From: Lytechinus pictus
Taxonomy: Eukaryota; Echinodermata; Echinoidea; Temnopleuroida; Toxopneustidae
Assembly (NCBI RefSeq): GCF_037042905.1
Contig: NC_087259.1
Coordinates: 23,351,001-23,415,000 of the forward strand
Reading direction: 5' to 3'
DNA length: 64,000 nt
Shown here: positions 46,601-52,239 of the stretch, piece after piece
Position numbering within the stretch: the first letter of the stretch is position 1
Layout of the letters: each line of letters starts with the position of its first letter
The notes under the pieces: model-generated
Seen by the model: the letters and a program-made list of their open reading frames with translations, nothing else
Told to the model about the DNA's origin: nothing
Databases searched by the model: none
Made by a program: the position numbers and the translations under genes

Positions 46601-49159
46601 TTGAGCTACCATCCCCGGCGCTTAGTGCATACAAGGAATGAATCTTGCTGGGTACCCATTCACCTCACCTGGGTCGAGTGCAGCACAGTGTGGATAAATT
46701 TCTTGCTGAAGGAAAACTCGCCATGGCTAGGACTCGAAGCCATGACCCTCTGTTTGAAAGGCAAGTGTCAGAACCACTAGACCACGATGTAGATGAAATG
46801 GAACGTTAGGCACCTTTTCAAAAGTCAAAGCCGCATCATTCCCTGAGGTTTCCGGCAAGTGGCCATTTATTACCAGTCCTCACACTTCATCAGAGACAAT
46901 ATCATTGAGAATACAAGAAAGCAGCTATGAAAAGAGGCAAAGTATCTTTATCGTGGATTTCTTCTAAAGGATGGGTGCAGACATTGGACAAGTTGTCTTA
47001 CCGCAATGCCTTGCAATACTCAAACATTTTGGATGTCATTCACAAACACTCATGCCATGATAATTGAAAGCACTTCATATGTTTTATGAATAAGAAAACC
47101 ATTAATCATTTCAGGAGGTTCCCAAATGTAGGGAGTGAAACTTCATATATTATGAAATTGCCCATTTGAGGTTGATTCAGCCTGTAAATATCCATTTCTC
47201 TACCCATCCAACCTCAGATGAATGAAGAGTTTCAACAGGATGAGTCCACCAACACCTCCGTCTACTGCATCAGCCTGGCCTGGTTCAAGCAATGGGAAGC
47301 ATTCGTCAAAGCCAAGCAAGCTGGTGAGTCCTCACGGTCAAACACAATAAAATTTAGCATGACATTCTCAAGGTCATCTTCAATGTTATTCTCAAGGTTA
47401 TCTTCAATATCATTCTCAAGGGCTTTTCCAAAAGTTTCATGCATAATGCTGGTTTGGCATCTTTGTTTGTAGGCACACTGTTATATTCAGGATGACTTTC
47501 TCAATGTCATTCTCAAAGTTATTCTCAAGGACATTGAAAAATGTCTCTAGGAATGCCAATTATTAGTCACAAAACCAGAAATCATGTCCTGCAGTTATTT
47601 CCAGGACATAAAAATGATAAATTTATGTAAACAATGGCCATTTCATTGTGTTGGGGGGATTATTTTGCCTAACCATTTTATTTTGACCCACTGTCTCTTA
47701 CTTTCTACAACCATAGTCTTAATTCCAATCATATTTGTCTCATTTCATTTAGAACCTCCTGGCCCGATCGACAATAAACTTATCGCAGTGACAAAGGGTG
47801 GCTACACAACTCTCAAACAAGGTAGGTTAATCACACGTCTGCTGGAATATAAACAGACTCCATGTCCAGGGCCCTGTCTTACAAAGAGTTGCGATTGATT
47901 GATTCAATCAACCACTATGGAAAATCAGCAATGTCAATATCTAAAATGCATGTTTGTTCAAAATATTTTTGATATGATGTATATTTATACATTTTTTTCT
48001 TGAAGATTCAGTGTGCTTCTCTTTACTTACAAAGGACATTGTGCAAATTTCCTGTAGTATAAATTATGATGTTGATGGATTTCCAAATAGCTGAGGTTGA
48101 TGGGATCAATCTTAACTGTTTTTGTATGACAGGGCCCGGGTGTTTTAATCACACTCGAATGGTCTCATCTAATGTGGTCATATTCAAATGAGTGTAATTT
48201 CAGTTTTCATGAATGTTGGTGTAAGTTAAAGTAAAGTTGTTTGTACATCCAGAGAATATAATGTCATTGAGATATTTGCAATACAGAGGGATTGCACTGT
48301 TTTGGGTATTTTTCTTTTTTAATATGCTTCATTTATTGCCTCTGAGCTCATTCCCAAATTTGTAAATTATCCAATTAGGGTATGCCCATTTTGTCTGATT
48401 TTAAGTCTGTCGAAACGCCATGCAATACAATTAGATAATCTGACATATATATGACACAAGCCATTGTCAAATCGCTTCATCAAAGAAAAAAAAAATCTTG
48501 CTGATAGTTCTTTTTGAGTGGAGTTTCATATATTTTACTCAACTCTGGGCAGTTAGCCTAGAGTCAGAGTAAGTTTTCCTTGATATGAAAAAAATTCACA
48601 GAATTTGAGAAGAAATGGAAATTCATAGAAAAGAAGATTTCAGGCCCCCAAAATTAAATTTATATGATAGGCTATAAAAATCATGAATATTAAAAACCTG
48701 GTTAATAAAATTCGCACTAAAGGAAAATCTGCTAGTCGTACCTACATGTATTTGCACTGTGTTCATCAAGCTTCATTTGCTTTTACAGTTGGTATATATA
48801 ATGGAAACTTATGGGGTTTTTTTTAATTATATTTTCACTATTTACACTTGCATTTTCATATTTTATAATGTATGCCACAGAAGAACACCAAATAACACAA
48901 AGTCTGCATGATGAAAGGTAGGAAACTAGGGACTTAATATCAAATCTTCAGTTTGACTTTTTTTTTCACAGGAGCTGATTCAGGTCAGATTTCGGAGGCC
49001 ATGTGGGAATATCTTCATGGAATCTATGATGGTGGCCCCGAGGTGGTCCTAAGACCCAACCCTCCTGCAATCGCAGAACACCCCTCTACGGGAGTCGGGG
49101 GTAGGGGTGAGGAAGGGGCAGCTACAGGTAGCAGCAGCCCCAGAGAAGAAATGTCCTGA
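13524..49159 (+). CDS. USP33: USP20/USP33-type ubiquitin carboxyl-terminal hydrolase, 24 coding exons
   Basis: Cysteine protease that removes ubiquitin from substrates. Vertebrate USP20 and USP33 are VHL-interacting deubiquitinases acting on receptors and signalling proteins. The spliced frame gives 931 residues, close to the roughly 910-940 of the vertebrate proteins, and every exon junction is GT-AG with matching phase. Domains: UBP zinc finger about 8-108 (C8, H10, C30, C33, C43, C53, H60, H64, H70, C83, C86); USP core about 178-705 with Cys box NLGNTCYLN (C188), finger CxxC pairs C476/C479 and C566/C569, and His box GGHYTSY (H651) followed by WYEYDD (D668/D669); DUSP1 about 713-810; DUSP2 about 812-900. 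The start is supported by an in-frame TGA at 13518 just upstream. It is probably the single invertebrate orthologue that predates the USP20/USP33 split. All catalytic residues are present, so it looks functional. I chose USP33 as the label; USP20 fits equally well. Confidence 0.95.
14150..14203 (+). CDS. USP33: USP33 coding exon 2 (residues 28-45)
   Basis: Encodes [18 protein letters not shown], the CxxC and GPNLWxCL core of the UBP zinc finger, typical of USP20/33. Flanked by a ttattaag acceptor and a gttagt donor; phase 0 on both sides. Confidence 0.93.
14606..14668 (+). CDS. USP33: USP33 coding exon 3 (residues 46-66)
   Basis: Encodes the VGCGES...H...H segment of the UBP finger (C48, C53, H60, H64). 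Acceptor gatcag, donor gtaagt; phase 0 on both sides. The 4.5 kb intron 3 that follows carries a DR1-array element and an antisense LINE. Confidence 0.94.
14784..15897 (+). mobile_element. DR1-array element, copy 1 (intron 3)
   Basis: Bounded by TTTTTGTCTCACCTGCAT at the left and ATGCAGGTGAGAC (ending 15871) plus a conserved tail at the right, forming inverted ends. After the head comes a CGG-rich triplet block (about 14834-14850), then tandem units with TCACATGACCAAGGTC followed by AAAGGTCA. Perfect AGGTCAAAGGTCA occurs at 14995, 15187, 15513 and 15667, with a one-base variant at 15350. Probably a non-autonomous DNA element with internal tandem repeats; no coding capacity seen. Confidence 0.85.
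16263..16332 (+). mobile_element. Left half of a CCAAT-core MITE, cut by the LINE
   Basis: TTTCATGAAACAAATTGTCAG followed by TACTGAAATCCTTGCATCTG and ATTGGCTGAGA matches the left half of the MITE at 51019. The right half is missing; the LINE tail begins immediately after it. Confidence 0.65.
16333..19185 (-). mobile_element. 5'-truncated non-LTR retrotransposon (CR1/L2-type LINE) antisense in intron 3
   Basis: Minus-strand element with a reverse transcriptase reading frame and a 3' UTR. Its 3' end is an AATAAA followed by a short ATCTT-type tandem tail at about 16333-16355, as in CR1/L2-group LINEs that end in microsatellites instead of long poly(A). The apurinic endonuclease domain is absent, so the copy is 5'-truncated. 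The upper boundary is uncertain by tens of bases; it lies just before the exon 4 acceptor at 19201. Confidence 0.85.
17102..19185 (-). pseudogene. LINE ORF2 remnant: reverse transcriptase with one internal stop
   Basis: Translated on the minus strand it shows the RT motifs in order: [57 protein letters not shown] and the catalytic FADD (17882-17893), then LNLQKT. The frame is interrupted by a single TAA at 17408-17410. It continues in the same frame with the typical CR1-like C-terminus (PLFYEHRIL ... [14 protein letters not shown] ... GPRFWNSL) to a stop at 17102. The open frame also runs upstream through the antisense of USP33 exon 4 to 19426; that part is not LINE. The copy is inactive because it lacks the endonuclease and has the nonsense codon. 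Confidence 0.88.
19202..19461 (+). CDS. USP33: USP33 coding exon 4 (residues 67-153), end of zinc finger plus His/Glu linker
   Basis: Starts [10 protein letters not shown] and completes the UBP finger with W82, C83 and C86. A low-complexity linker follows: a histidine cluster at residues 122-130, five glutamates at 134-138, and four alanines at 144-147. The acceptor gcatgcag lies only about 15 bp from the 5' edge of the antisense LINE. Donor gtaaga at 19462; leaves phase 2. Confidence 0.9.
19892..19962 (+). CDS. USP33: USP33 coding exon 5 (residues 153-177), linker
   Basis: Short linker between the zinc finger and the catalytic core, reading [17 protein letters not shown] and then KPR. Acceptor ccccag, donor gtagga. 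Phases 2 in and 1 out both agree with the neighbouring exons, which supports this small exon despite weak similarity. Confidence 0.82.
20551..21536. mobile_element. Tc1/mariner-like non-autonomous transposon (intron 5)
   Basis: Terminal inverted repeats begin CAGTGCGTATCAAAAAAA and continue with GTTTACACTT at the left; the right end is the inverse. Both sides have TA (20549-20550 and 21537-21538), the Tc1/mariner target. A second inverted pair (CTTGAGTGAGCAC and its complement) lies near 20693 and 21380. No transposase frame remains in the 986 bp. Confidence 0.82.
21718..21787 (+). CDS. USP33: USP33 coding exon 6 (residues 177-200), catalytic cysteine box
   Basis: Encodes [17 protein letters not shown] and then IQALSN, the USP Cys box. 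The nucleophile is Cys188, codon 21750-21752. Acceptor tatctag, donor gtaagt; phase 1 in, 2 out. Confidence 0.97.
21890..22350 (+). repeat. Diverged piggyBac-like MITE remnant with an internal duplication
   Basis: Contains a G-run/C-run stem (GGGGGGTATAATGCCCCCC at about 21910) and interior sequence parallel to 33300-33500 (CTTTTAAGTCTC, GAGGCCAAAAAGGCGA, TACAAAATTATGAAAC). The GAGGCCAAAAAGG...ATGAAACACT block occurs twice (about 22017 and 22195). Confidence 0.55.
22812..23952. mobile_element. Long foldback element with CRE-containing ends (intron 6)
   Basis: Left end GAGACGAGTGT...GTGTGACGTCACCGGGGGG pairs with right end CCCCCCGGTGACGTCACACT...ACACCCGTCTC. Each arm holds a perfect TGACGTCA (22850-22857 and 23919-23926). 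The interior is GC-richer around 23150-23620 and contains a 64-codon minus-strand frame (23230-23424) that I do not recognise. Confidence 0.7.
24174..24764. mobile_element. Foldback MITE ending 65 bp before exon 7
   Basis: Starts TTAAAGGAGAATGAAAC and ends with its inverse GTTTCATTCTCCTTTAA. The arms continue inverted for about 200 bp each (for example ATGAGCATTCGAATATTGAG against CTCGACATTCAAATGCTCAT; GTGATATCACACACGTACAA against GTACGTGTGTGACATCAC). No coding capacity. Confidence 0.8.
24829..24942 (+). CDS. USP33: USP33 coding exon 7 (residues 200-238)
   Basis: Encodes [13 protein letters not shown]...[13 protein letters not shown], the helical region after the Cys box, as in the SNCPPLTxFFLxCGG of vertebrate members. 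Acceptor ttctag, donor gttagt; phase 2 on both sides. A 590 bp foldback element ends 65 bp upstream of this exon. Confidence 0.94.
25698..25776 (+). CDS. USP33: USP33 coding exon 8 (residues 238-264)
   Basis: Encodes [19 protein letters not shown] and ends FKGFTQQ, leading into the QQDSQEFL box. Acceptor tatccag, donor gtaagc; phase 2 in, 0 out. Confidence 0.94.
26007..26474. mobile_element. MITE with CAGAGATGCCAACC ends and 6 bp target duplication
   Basis: Ends are CAGAGATGCCAACC and its inverse GGTTGGCATCTCTG, flanked by ACTTCA on both sides (26001-26006 and 26475-26480). CAGAG-type ends resemble hAT elements, which normally give 8 bp duplications, so the class is uncertain. The interior contains a (TGTGTAT)-like simple repeat that creates spurious open frames. 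Confidence 0.7.
27003..27429 (+). CDS. USP33: USP33 coding exon 9 (residues 265-407), QDxQEFL box plus acidic insertion
   Basis: Starts [19 protein letters not shown], a conserved USP box. It then turns into a GC-richer acidic and Ser/Arg-rich insertion ([27 protein letters not shown]) with no recognisable fold. Vertebrate USP20/33 carry a similar variable insertion at this place in the catalytic core. RTRS328NES331 resembles a basophilic kinase or 14-3-3 type site (inference). Largest coding exon; acceptor atggcag, donor gtaaat; phase 1 out. Confidence 0.92.
27611..28267. mobile_element. MITE with internal hairpin (intron 9)
   Basis: Ends GCCCTGTTGCATAAAAGTTA and TAACTTTAATGCAATGGGGGC are imperfect inverse repeats, each adjoining a self-complementary AGTTACTATTATAGTAACT. 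It carries the core GAAATCCTTG then TGATTGGCTG shared with other MITEs in the window. A second strong hairpin (about 28050-28220) has arms such as TGGTGAAAGAAAGA and TCTTTCTTTCACC. Confidence 0.7.
28271..28370 (+). mobile_element. Fragment of the same piggyBac-like family
   Basis: Reads TTAACCCTCAAAAGACTGG, then a G-run, CATGATGG and CCCCCTC, matching the left end of the element at 33259 including its TTAA. Downstream similarity fades within 100 bp. Confidence 0.6.
28490..28615 (+). CDS. USP33: USP33 coding exon 10 (residues 407-449), insertion
   Basis: Second half of the charged insertion: [20 protein letters not shown] and more, Ser/Thr-rich then Asp/Glu-rich. Acceptor tttgacag, donor gtaaaa; phase 1 on both sides, so skipping this exon would keep the frame. 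The 5.97 kb intron 10 follows. Confidence 0.85.
28930..29160 (+). repeat. Dispersed repeat, copy 1 (intron 10)
   Basis: Shares TTGCGTCAA, TTCTTCTTT and ATGTAGCAAAGTCAGGAACC (29110-29130) in order with 31600-31770. No coding capacity. Confidence 0.5.
29594..30140. repeat. Probable AT-rich foldback element (intron 10)
   Basis: GTTAAAGGTCAAGTGCACAT followed by CAACAAAAAATTATTTGAAT resembles the inverse of the right end (minus-strand GTAAAGGAGAAGTCCACCCC then ACCAAAAAATTAATTTGAAT). The inner part is AT-rich without genes. Confidence 0.5.
31600..31770 (+). repeat. Dispersed repeat, copy 2 (intron 10)
   Basis: Partner of 28930-29160: TTGCGTCAAGTTGGTTCTGA, CTTCTTTCT and ATGTAGCAAAGTCAGGAACC in the same order and direction. 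Confidence 0.5.
32079..34179 (+). mobile_element. DR1-array element, copy 2 (intron 10), interrupted by a MITE
   Basis: Same head (GTCTCGCCTGCAT, then a longer CGG triplet run), same tandem units and same tail (ATGCAGGCGAGAC, then GCCAGAGGCGTTCCGCTTG) as the copies at 14784 and 41892. Units here are more diverged: one perfect AGGTCAAAGGTCA at 32641 and several one- or two-base variants. A 754 bp element with TTAA flanks sits inside it at 33259-34012. Confidence 0.85.
33259..34012. mobile_element. piggyBac-like MITE nested in DR1 element copy 2
   Basis: Flanked by TTAA at 33255-33258 and 34013-34016. Ends are CCCTAAAAAGACTGG at the left and its inverse CCAGTCTATTTAGGG at the right. A subterminal palindrome of G-run, CTGATTCAG, C-run occurs near both ends. 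TTAA targets and CCCT-type termini are typical of the piggyBac superfamily. No transposase; non-autonomous. The other two DR1 elements lack this insert. Confidence 0.82.
34588..34685 (+). CDS. USP33: USP33 coding exon 11 (residues 449-481), first finger CxxC
   Basis: Basic start ([13 protein letters not shown]) followed by [19 protein letters not shown], with C476 and C479 of the zinc-binding 'fingers' subdomain. Acceptor tctgcag, donor gtaagt; phase 1 in, 0 out. Confidence 0.96.
34890..34990 (+). mobile_element. LINE 3'-end fragment (intron 11)
   Basis: GGAAATAAATGCTGAATTGA, then repeated ATTGAA units, resembles the 3' terminus and microsatellite tail of an L2/CR1-type LINE. No coding sequence precedes it. 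Confidence 0.4.
35140..35222 (-). mobile_element. tRNA-like SINE head fragment (intron 11)
   Basis: The minus strand begins GGAGGCAACATAGCTCAGTT followed by GGTAGAGCT (A box) and a degraded B region (GACCTGAATTTAAAACC). Resembles the head of the SINE at 910-1091 but is decayed; the body is not clear. Confidence 0.55.
35355..35515 (+). CDS. USP33: USP33 coding exon 12 (residues 482-535)
   Basis: Starts [20 protein letters not shown], the [11 protein letters not shown] element of the USP fingers region, then a linker ending [11 protein letters not shown]. Acceptor attttag, donor gtgagt; phase 0 in, 2 out. Confidence 0.95.
36065..36138 (+). CDS. USP33: USP33 coding exon 13 (residues 535-560)
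   Basis: Encodes [20 protein letters not shown] then DELK, a segment characteristic of USP20/33. Acceptor ttttcag, donor gtaatg; phase 2 in, 1 out. Confidence 0.96.
37469..37502 (+). CDS. USP33: USP33 coding exon 14 (residues 560-571), second finger CxxC
   Basis: Microexon of 34 nt encoding [12 protein letters not shown], with C566 and C569. Found through the conserved motif and matching phases (1 in, 2 out). Acceptor gtgcacag, donor gtaagc. Confidence 0.95.
38231..38397 (+). CDS. USP33: USP33 coding exon 15 (residues 571-627)
   Basis: Encodes [19 protein letters not shown], then VHLKRFRHE, the LPxxLxxHLKRF box of the USP palm. Acceptor tgcttag, donor gtaaga; phase 2 in, 1 out. The intron sequence directly after the donor belongs to a dispersed repeat (see findings). 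Confidence 0.96.
38399..38640 (+). repeat. Dispersed repeat (MITE-like) beginning at the exon 15 donor
   Basis: AAGAGTTGCGATTGA, then ACTATGGAAA, CAGCAATG, ATCTAAAATGCAT, TTCAGTGTGCT, ATTGTGCAAATTTC and GATGGATTTCCA align in order with 47876-48115. The first element bases coincide with intron position +3. Confidence 0.7.
39683..39748 (+). CDS. USP33: USP33 coding exon 16 (residues 627-649)
   Basis: Encodes [20 protein letters not shown] then AGG, the YDLxAVICHHG strand before the catalytic His. Acceptor atcacag, donor gtagga; phase 1 on both sides. Confidence 0.96.
40617..40743 (+). CDS. USP33: USP33 coding exon 17 (residues 649-691), catalytic His/Asp box
   Basis: Encodes [20 protein letters not shown], with catalytic His651 (codon 40622-40624) and Asp668/669, ending CEAYVLFYK at the end of the USP core. 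Acceptor gtttag, donor gtaaga; phase 1 in, 2 out. Confidence 0.97.
41643..41706 (+). CDS. USP33: USP33 coding exon 18 (residues 691-712)
   Basis: Encodes [20 protein letters not shown] then EE, a charged helix linking the catalytic core to DUSP1. Acceptor attccag, donor gttggt (weak but in phase); phase 2 in, 0 out. Confidence 0.92.
41892..42999 (+). mobile_element. DR1-array element, copy 3 (intron 18)
   Basis: Closest to copy 1 in length and unit spacing. Perfect AGGTCAAAGGTCA at 42090, 42293, 42456, 42618 and 42769. The same GTCTCACCTGCAT head, CGG triplets and ATGCAGGTGAGAC tail are present. Sense orientation like the other two copies. Confidence 0.86.
43514..43619 (+). CDS. USP33: USP33 coding exon 19 (residues 713-748), DUSP1 start
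   Basis: Encodes [20 protein letters not shown] and [16 protein letters not shown], the start of the first DUSP domain as in USP20/33. Acceptor cataaag, donor gtaatc; phase 0 in, 1 out. Confidence 0.95.
44306..44387 (+). CDS. USP33: USP33 coding exon 20 (residues 748-775), DUSP1 middle
   Basis: Encodes [20 protein letters not shown] and VWDHLYRT. Acceptor attttacag, donor gtaagc; phase 1 in, 2 out. A (GGT)n-rich array begins about 20 bp into the following intron. Confidence 0.95.
44405..45145 (+). repeat. (GGT)n-rich trinucleotide array in intron 20
   Basis: About 740 bp made almost entirely of GGT, AGT and GAT triplets with rare interruptions such as GGCAGAAG. It starts roughly 20 bp after the exon 20 donor. 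The long valine open frame across it is an artefact of the repeat. Confidence 0.95.
45511..45619 (+). CDS. USP33: USP33 coding exon 21 (residues 775-811), DUSP1 end
   Basis: Encodes [20 protein letters not shown] followed by a basic, Glu-rich helix. FGGGPAV and the CxxC pair are hallmarks of this DUSP. Acceptor gttgcag, donor gtaagt; phase 2 in, 0 out. Confidence 0.95.
45730..45890. mobile_element. CCAAT-core MITE (intron 21)
   Basis: Ends CGGGGAGTGTTTCAT and ATGAAACGCTCCCC are inverted; inner arms TTTTCATCCGACAAGTTGTC and AAACGTCCGACAAGTCC also pair. The core is TGATTGGCTGAGAGGTACTG then TTACTATGGTAAC. About 160 bp, non-coding. Confidence 0.72.
46512..46789 (-). mobile_element. tRNA-derived SINE (intron 21)
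   Basis: Read on the minus strand: a tRNA-Glu-like head with A box (CGTGGTCTAGTGGTTCTGAC) and B box (GCTTCGAGTCC), a body containing GGTGAGGTGAATGGGTACCC, and a tail GCACTTTATAAATCCAGCT followed by (ATT)n. The AT-triplet tail suggests mobilisation by a CR1/L2-type LINE. Confidence 0.82.
47218..47323 (+). CDS. USP33: USP33 coding exon 22 (residues 812-847), DUSP2 start
   Basis: Encodes [20 protein letters not shown] and [15 protein letters not shown]. WFxxWEAFVK is conserved in USP20/33. Acceptor acctcag, donor gtgagt; phase 0 in, 1 out. Confidence 0.95.
47753..47821 (+). CDS. USP33: USP33 coding exon 23 (residues 847-870), DUSP2 middle
   Basis: Encodes [20 protein letters not shown] then [11 protein letters not shown] is the DUSP2 signature of this family. 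Acceptor atttag, donor gtaggt; phase 1 on both sides. Confidence 0.95.
47868..48133 (+). repeat. Dispersed repeat (MITE-like), fuller copy in intron 23
   Basis: Same family as 38399-38640, but with ends: AGGGCCCTGTCTTACAAAGAG at the left and TTTGTATGACAGGGCCC at the right are inverted repeats. Non-coding. Confidence 0.68.
48972..49159 (+). CDS. USP33: USP33 last coding exon 24 (residues 870-931)
   Basis: Encodes [20 protein letters not shown] then [14 protein letters not shown], the end of DUSP2, followed by an unstructured Gly/Ser/Glu-rich tail ending REEMS before TGA at 49157-49159. Acceptor ttcacag; phase 1 in. Confidence 0.94.
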
Positions 49160-50045
49160 AGCACCACGCTTGACTGTCTGACGTTTGATTTAGTGAGCTA
49201 CATTTTGTTTTAATCTTTGCTCAATGACTTCATTTTGAATTAAAGGTGTCAATAGTTCTTGGATAAACACGTGGGAATGGGCTATATGTACTGGTAGCAG
49301 TGACCCCTGAGAAGGACCACCCAGGATCGACTGCCAACGTTGAGAGAAACATTCATCTCTTGTCTTTTTAGTGGAAAATGGCAATCATTCCTGGATATCT
49401 CTCTATACTTTGGAAGATGGTTACTTACTGGTAACATTGGCCGCTAAGAAGTGTCCTAAATCATTTTGCTAGATTGCTAATAAATAATAATAATTGCTGT
49501 AATTTGTATAGCACTTTTTGCCTGAGGATACAAAGCACTGCCATTATTACCCCGGCTTTAGCTTGAGCTACCATTGCCAGCGCTCAGTGCATTCAAGGAA
49601 TTAATCCTGTCGGGTACCCATTCACCTCACCTGGGTCTAGTGCCGCACAGTGAGGATAAATTTCTTGCTGACGGAAAACACGCCATGGCTAGGATTCGAA
49701 CCCATGACCCTCTGTTTGAAAGGTGCGAGTCAGAACCACTAGACCACAACGTGCTAAATGTAAAGAGCAACATTTGTGTAAACCAGCTGAATTCTTTACA
49801 AGATTATTTTTTATATAATACCTGTGAACTATATGTATGCTTTCATTCAAGCAGTGCTAATAGTGGTCGTCAAGCTGCAGAGATTGCTAAAGCATAATAG
49901 ATGTGTTTTTGCCGGTAAAGTAGATACCTGAACATCGCGCTATTCTAGTGGGGGAATCGCACAAAAGATCATCACTCTCTGAACAATGTCCTCACTGATT
50001 GAATCTGCTTCTTTAATGCAATGATGAAGGTTATAATAAAAATAT
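49160..50045 (+). other. Likely 3' UTR of the USP33 orthologue
   Basis: Non-coding sequence directly after the stop codon. AATAAA hexamers occur at 49479 (inside the tail of a SINE) and at 50035. Which one is used cannot be told from sequence, so the 3' boundary is a guess. Confidence 0.4.
49479..49752 (-). mobile_element. tRNA-derived SINE, same family, in the USP33 3' UTR
   Basis: Same head, body and (ATT)n tail as the copy at 46512. TGCTAA borders both ends (49475-49480 and 49752-49757), a probable target-site duplication. The B box (GGTTCGAATCC-type) is well preserved. Confidence 0.83.
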
Positions 50046-51018
50046 TCTTGCCTTATATTCCTCTTCGGGGCCCTCTATCATAAAGGTTTGGAATACTAGT
50101 AAATTGTAAGTTTGGAGAGAATAATTCTTATTGGTTATTGGTCAGTTGTGACTATCATTGGCCATTGACTTTTCACATTGATTGTAGCAATTGATTGTTG
50201 TTGTTGATGAGATCTTTTTATTTTTTTCCATTAGTATTACTGTTAAAGATTTCAAACAGGTACTTGTGATAAATGAAACAGGATGTGCAAATTGTTTACA
50301 TACATGTAGACCAACATGCAAATCAAAAGTTTGCAGACTCGGTGGTAAACCCTGTTTCTGATCGTATGGCAATTGGCCTATTTATTAAGTGATTCGAATT
50401 TATGCAAGTTTCTATCCTGGTAAGCTAGTGATGAGGTATAATTCATTTCATATACCTGGAGTCCAGTGTGCATGCATCAGTTATTGCTATGTCTGACTCT
50501 GACAAGCCTCTGGCAGGCTAATTAAAGTACATGTATGCATGAAATATGTAAGTAAACAATTCTAATATAATATCATTTAAGATGATTATTTTGTCAATAA
50601 TGGACTTTTTTCCATCATTCTGTTTCATTCTAGACTCAATTTCATGCATTTTGATTATTTATGTCAAAGAGAGAAATCTATCCAGAGCATGGTGTATGCT
50701 GTGTTAAGTAAATGAGTTTGTAATGATACAAGAATATATAATATAGTATTCTCATTTGCTGTGTGACCAGACAATTGTTTTAAACAGCCATTTGGAAAAG
50801 TTAACAAGCAAAGTCTCATCATTTTTTTGTGCAAAACGTTAGGCACTATTATAGAGAATAAAATTGAAGAAGATTACAACTATTGAATTCATTTTTTTTT
50901 TGTGTATTCCAAAGACAAATAGAAGGCTTCAAAATTTTAAAGTGTCCAGACACCCCACCCCATCCTACATGTACTTGAATAATTTTTGCTTTATATGAAT
51001 TTATCACAAGTGAATTCA

Positions 51019-51154
51019 GGGGAAAGTTCATGAAACAAATGGTCAGTGATTTTTGCTGACTATTTTTATAAGCTACTGAAATCCTTGCATCTGATTGGCT
51101 GAGAGCAAATTAGTCAGTGAAAATCACTGACTAAACTTTTCATGAAACACTCCC
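51019..51154. mobile_element. CCAAT-core MITE downstream of USP33
   Basis: 136 bp foldback: GGGGAAAGTTCATGAAAC at the left, TTTCATGAAACACTCCC at the right, with TGGTCAGTGATTTTTGCTGA pairing with TCAGTGAAAATCACTGAC. The core is GCTACTGAAATCCTTGCATC then TGATTGGCTGAGAG. Confidence 0.75.
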
Positions 51155-52239
51155 AGAATATGAGAATCCATAATCTTGTATTCAAACATATAATACTCTG
51201 ATGAAATTTATATATATATTCTTAGAGCTAGTCTAGATTTTAAAAGATTTTTTATGAATAAAAACTCAAAGCACCCTTCAAAGCTTTGAAAAGAAATTTA
51301 TTTAGTTGCTTGCAACTTAGTTCCTATATGTGATTTGTTGATATACTTGTTTATCAAACATTTGTTATTTTGTAACAAAAGTGTATATATATATTTGTGA
51401 CTTATACCTTGTTAGCTGTACATTGACCTGTACACATTCTCAAAGTTTATGGGTGTGGGTCATCCACATATGGTCATTCGACTATGTTCTGTAGTGTGTA
51501 CTGTGAGTTAGTAACATAACAGAAAAGTCACAAAAAGCTCTAAAAACCAAGTGTGAAAGGGGCTATGTTCTTTCATGAATGTGACAATGATAGCACATCG
51601 ATGATTTCTTGATTTAAGTTGTGAGGCCTCTGTGTGTCTTACCATTCAATTAATGTGCCATATTTAATGTTTTGCATAATGTATGTGTCACTCTGCACTC
51701 TTTAGGACTGCCGATATGTACAGTGTGAACAAAAGTGTGATAAATGCTACTTTTAGTTTTAATTTCATGAAGTATATATTTGTTTCTTCTCACAATTATC
51801 AAGCAATCCATATGTAAAGTATGTTATAGAAGGCGGGTCATTTTTAGAAATTAATTTCCGAGTTCCCTGCCCCAACACTCCCTTCCTCCCCCCCACCCCT
51901 CTGTCTCTTTCTCTCTCACATTTTTTACCCTTTCCGATCCATAATGATTTCTTATAGATTTAGTTATGTCAACTGGCCATTGCCACTCATCAAATTATGG
52001 TCTGCAGCTGTGTTACTTTGGAAGAGCTATTCTCATTTTAGCTTTACCAATATTTTGTTTCCGATTTGTGAAAATGTTTTGTCACTTTCAAATTTATTTC
52101 TATTTATGTATTTCTTTTAATAGCTTTTTACATTTTTTCTTCTACTTATTCCAATGTAGGCCAATTTGTTTCAAAGTTCAGCAAATGCTCCAATTTATCT
52201 ATGATAACGAGTTTGGTATTTTACAAAAATTGTTTTAAC

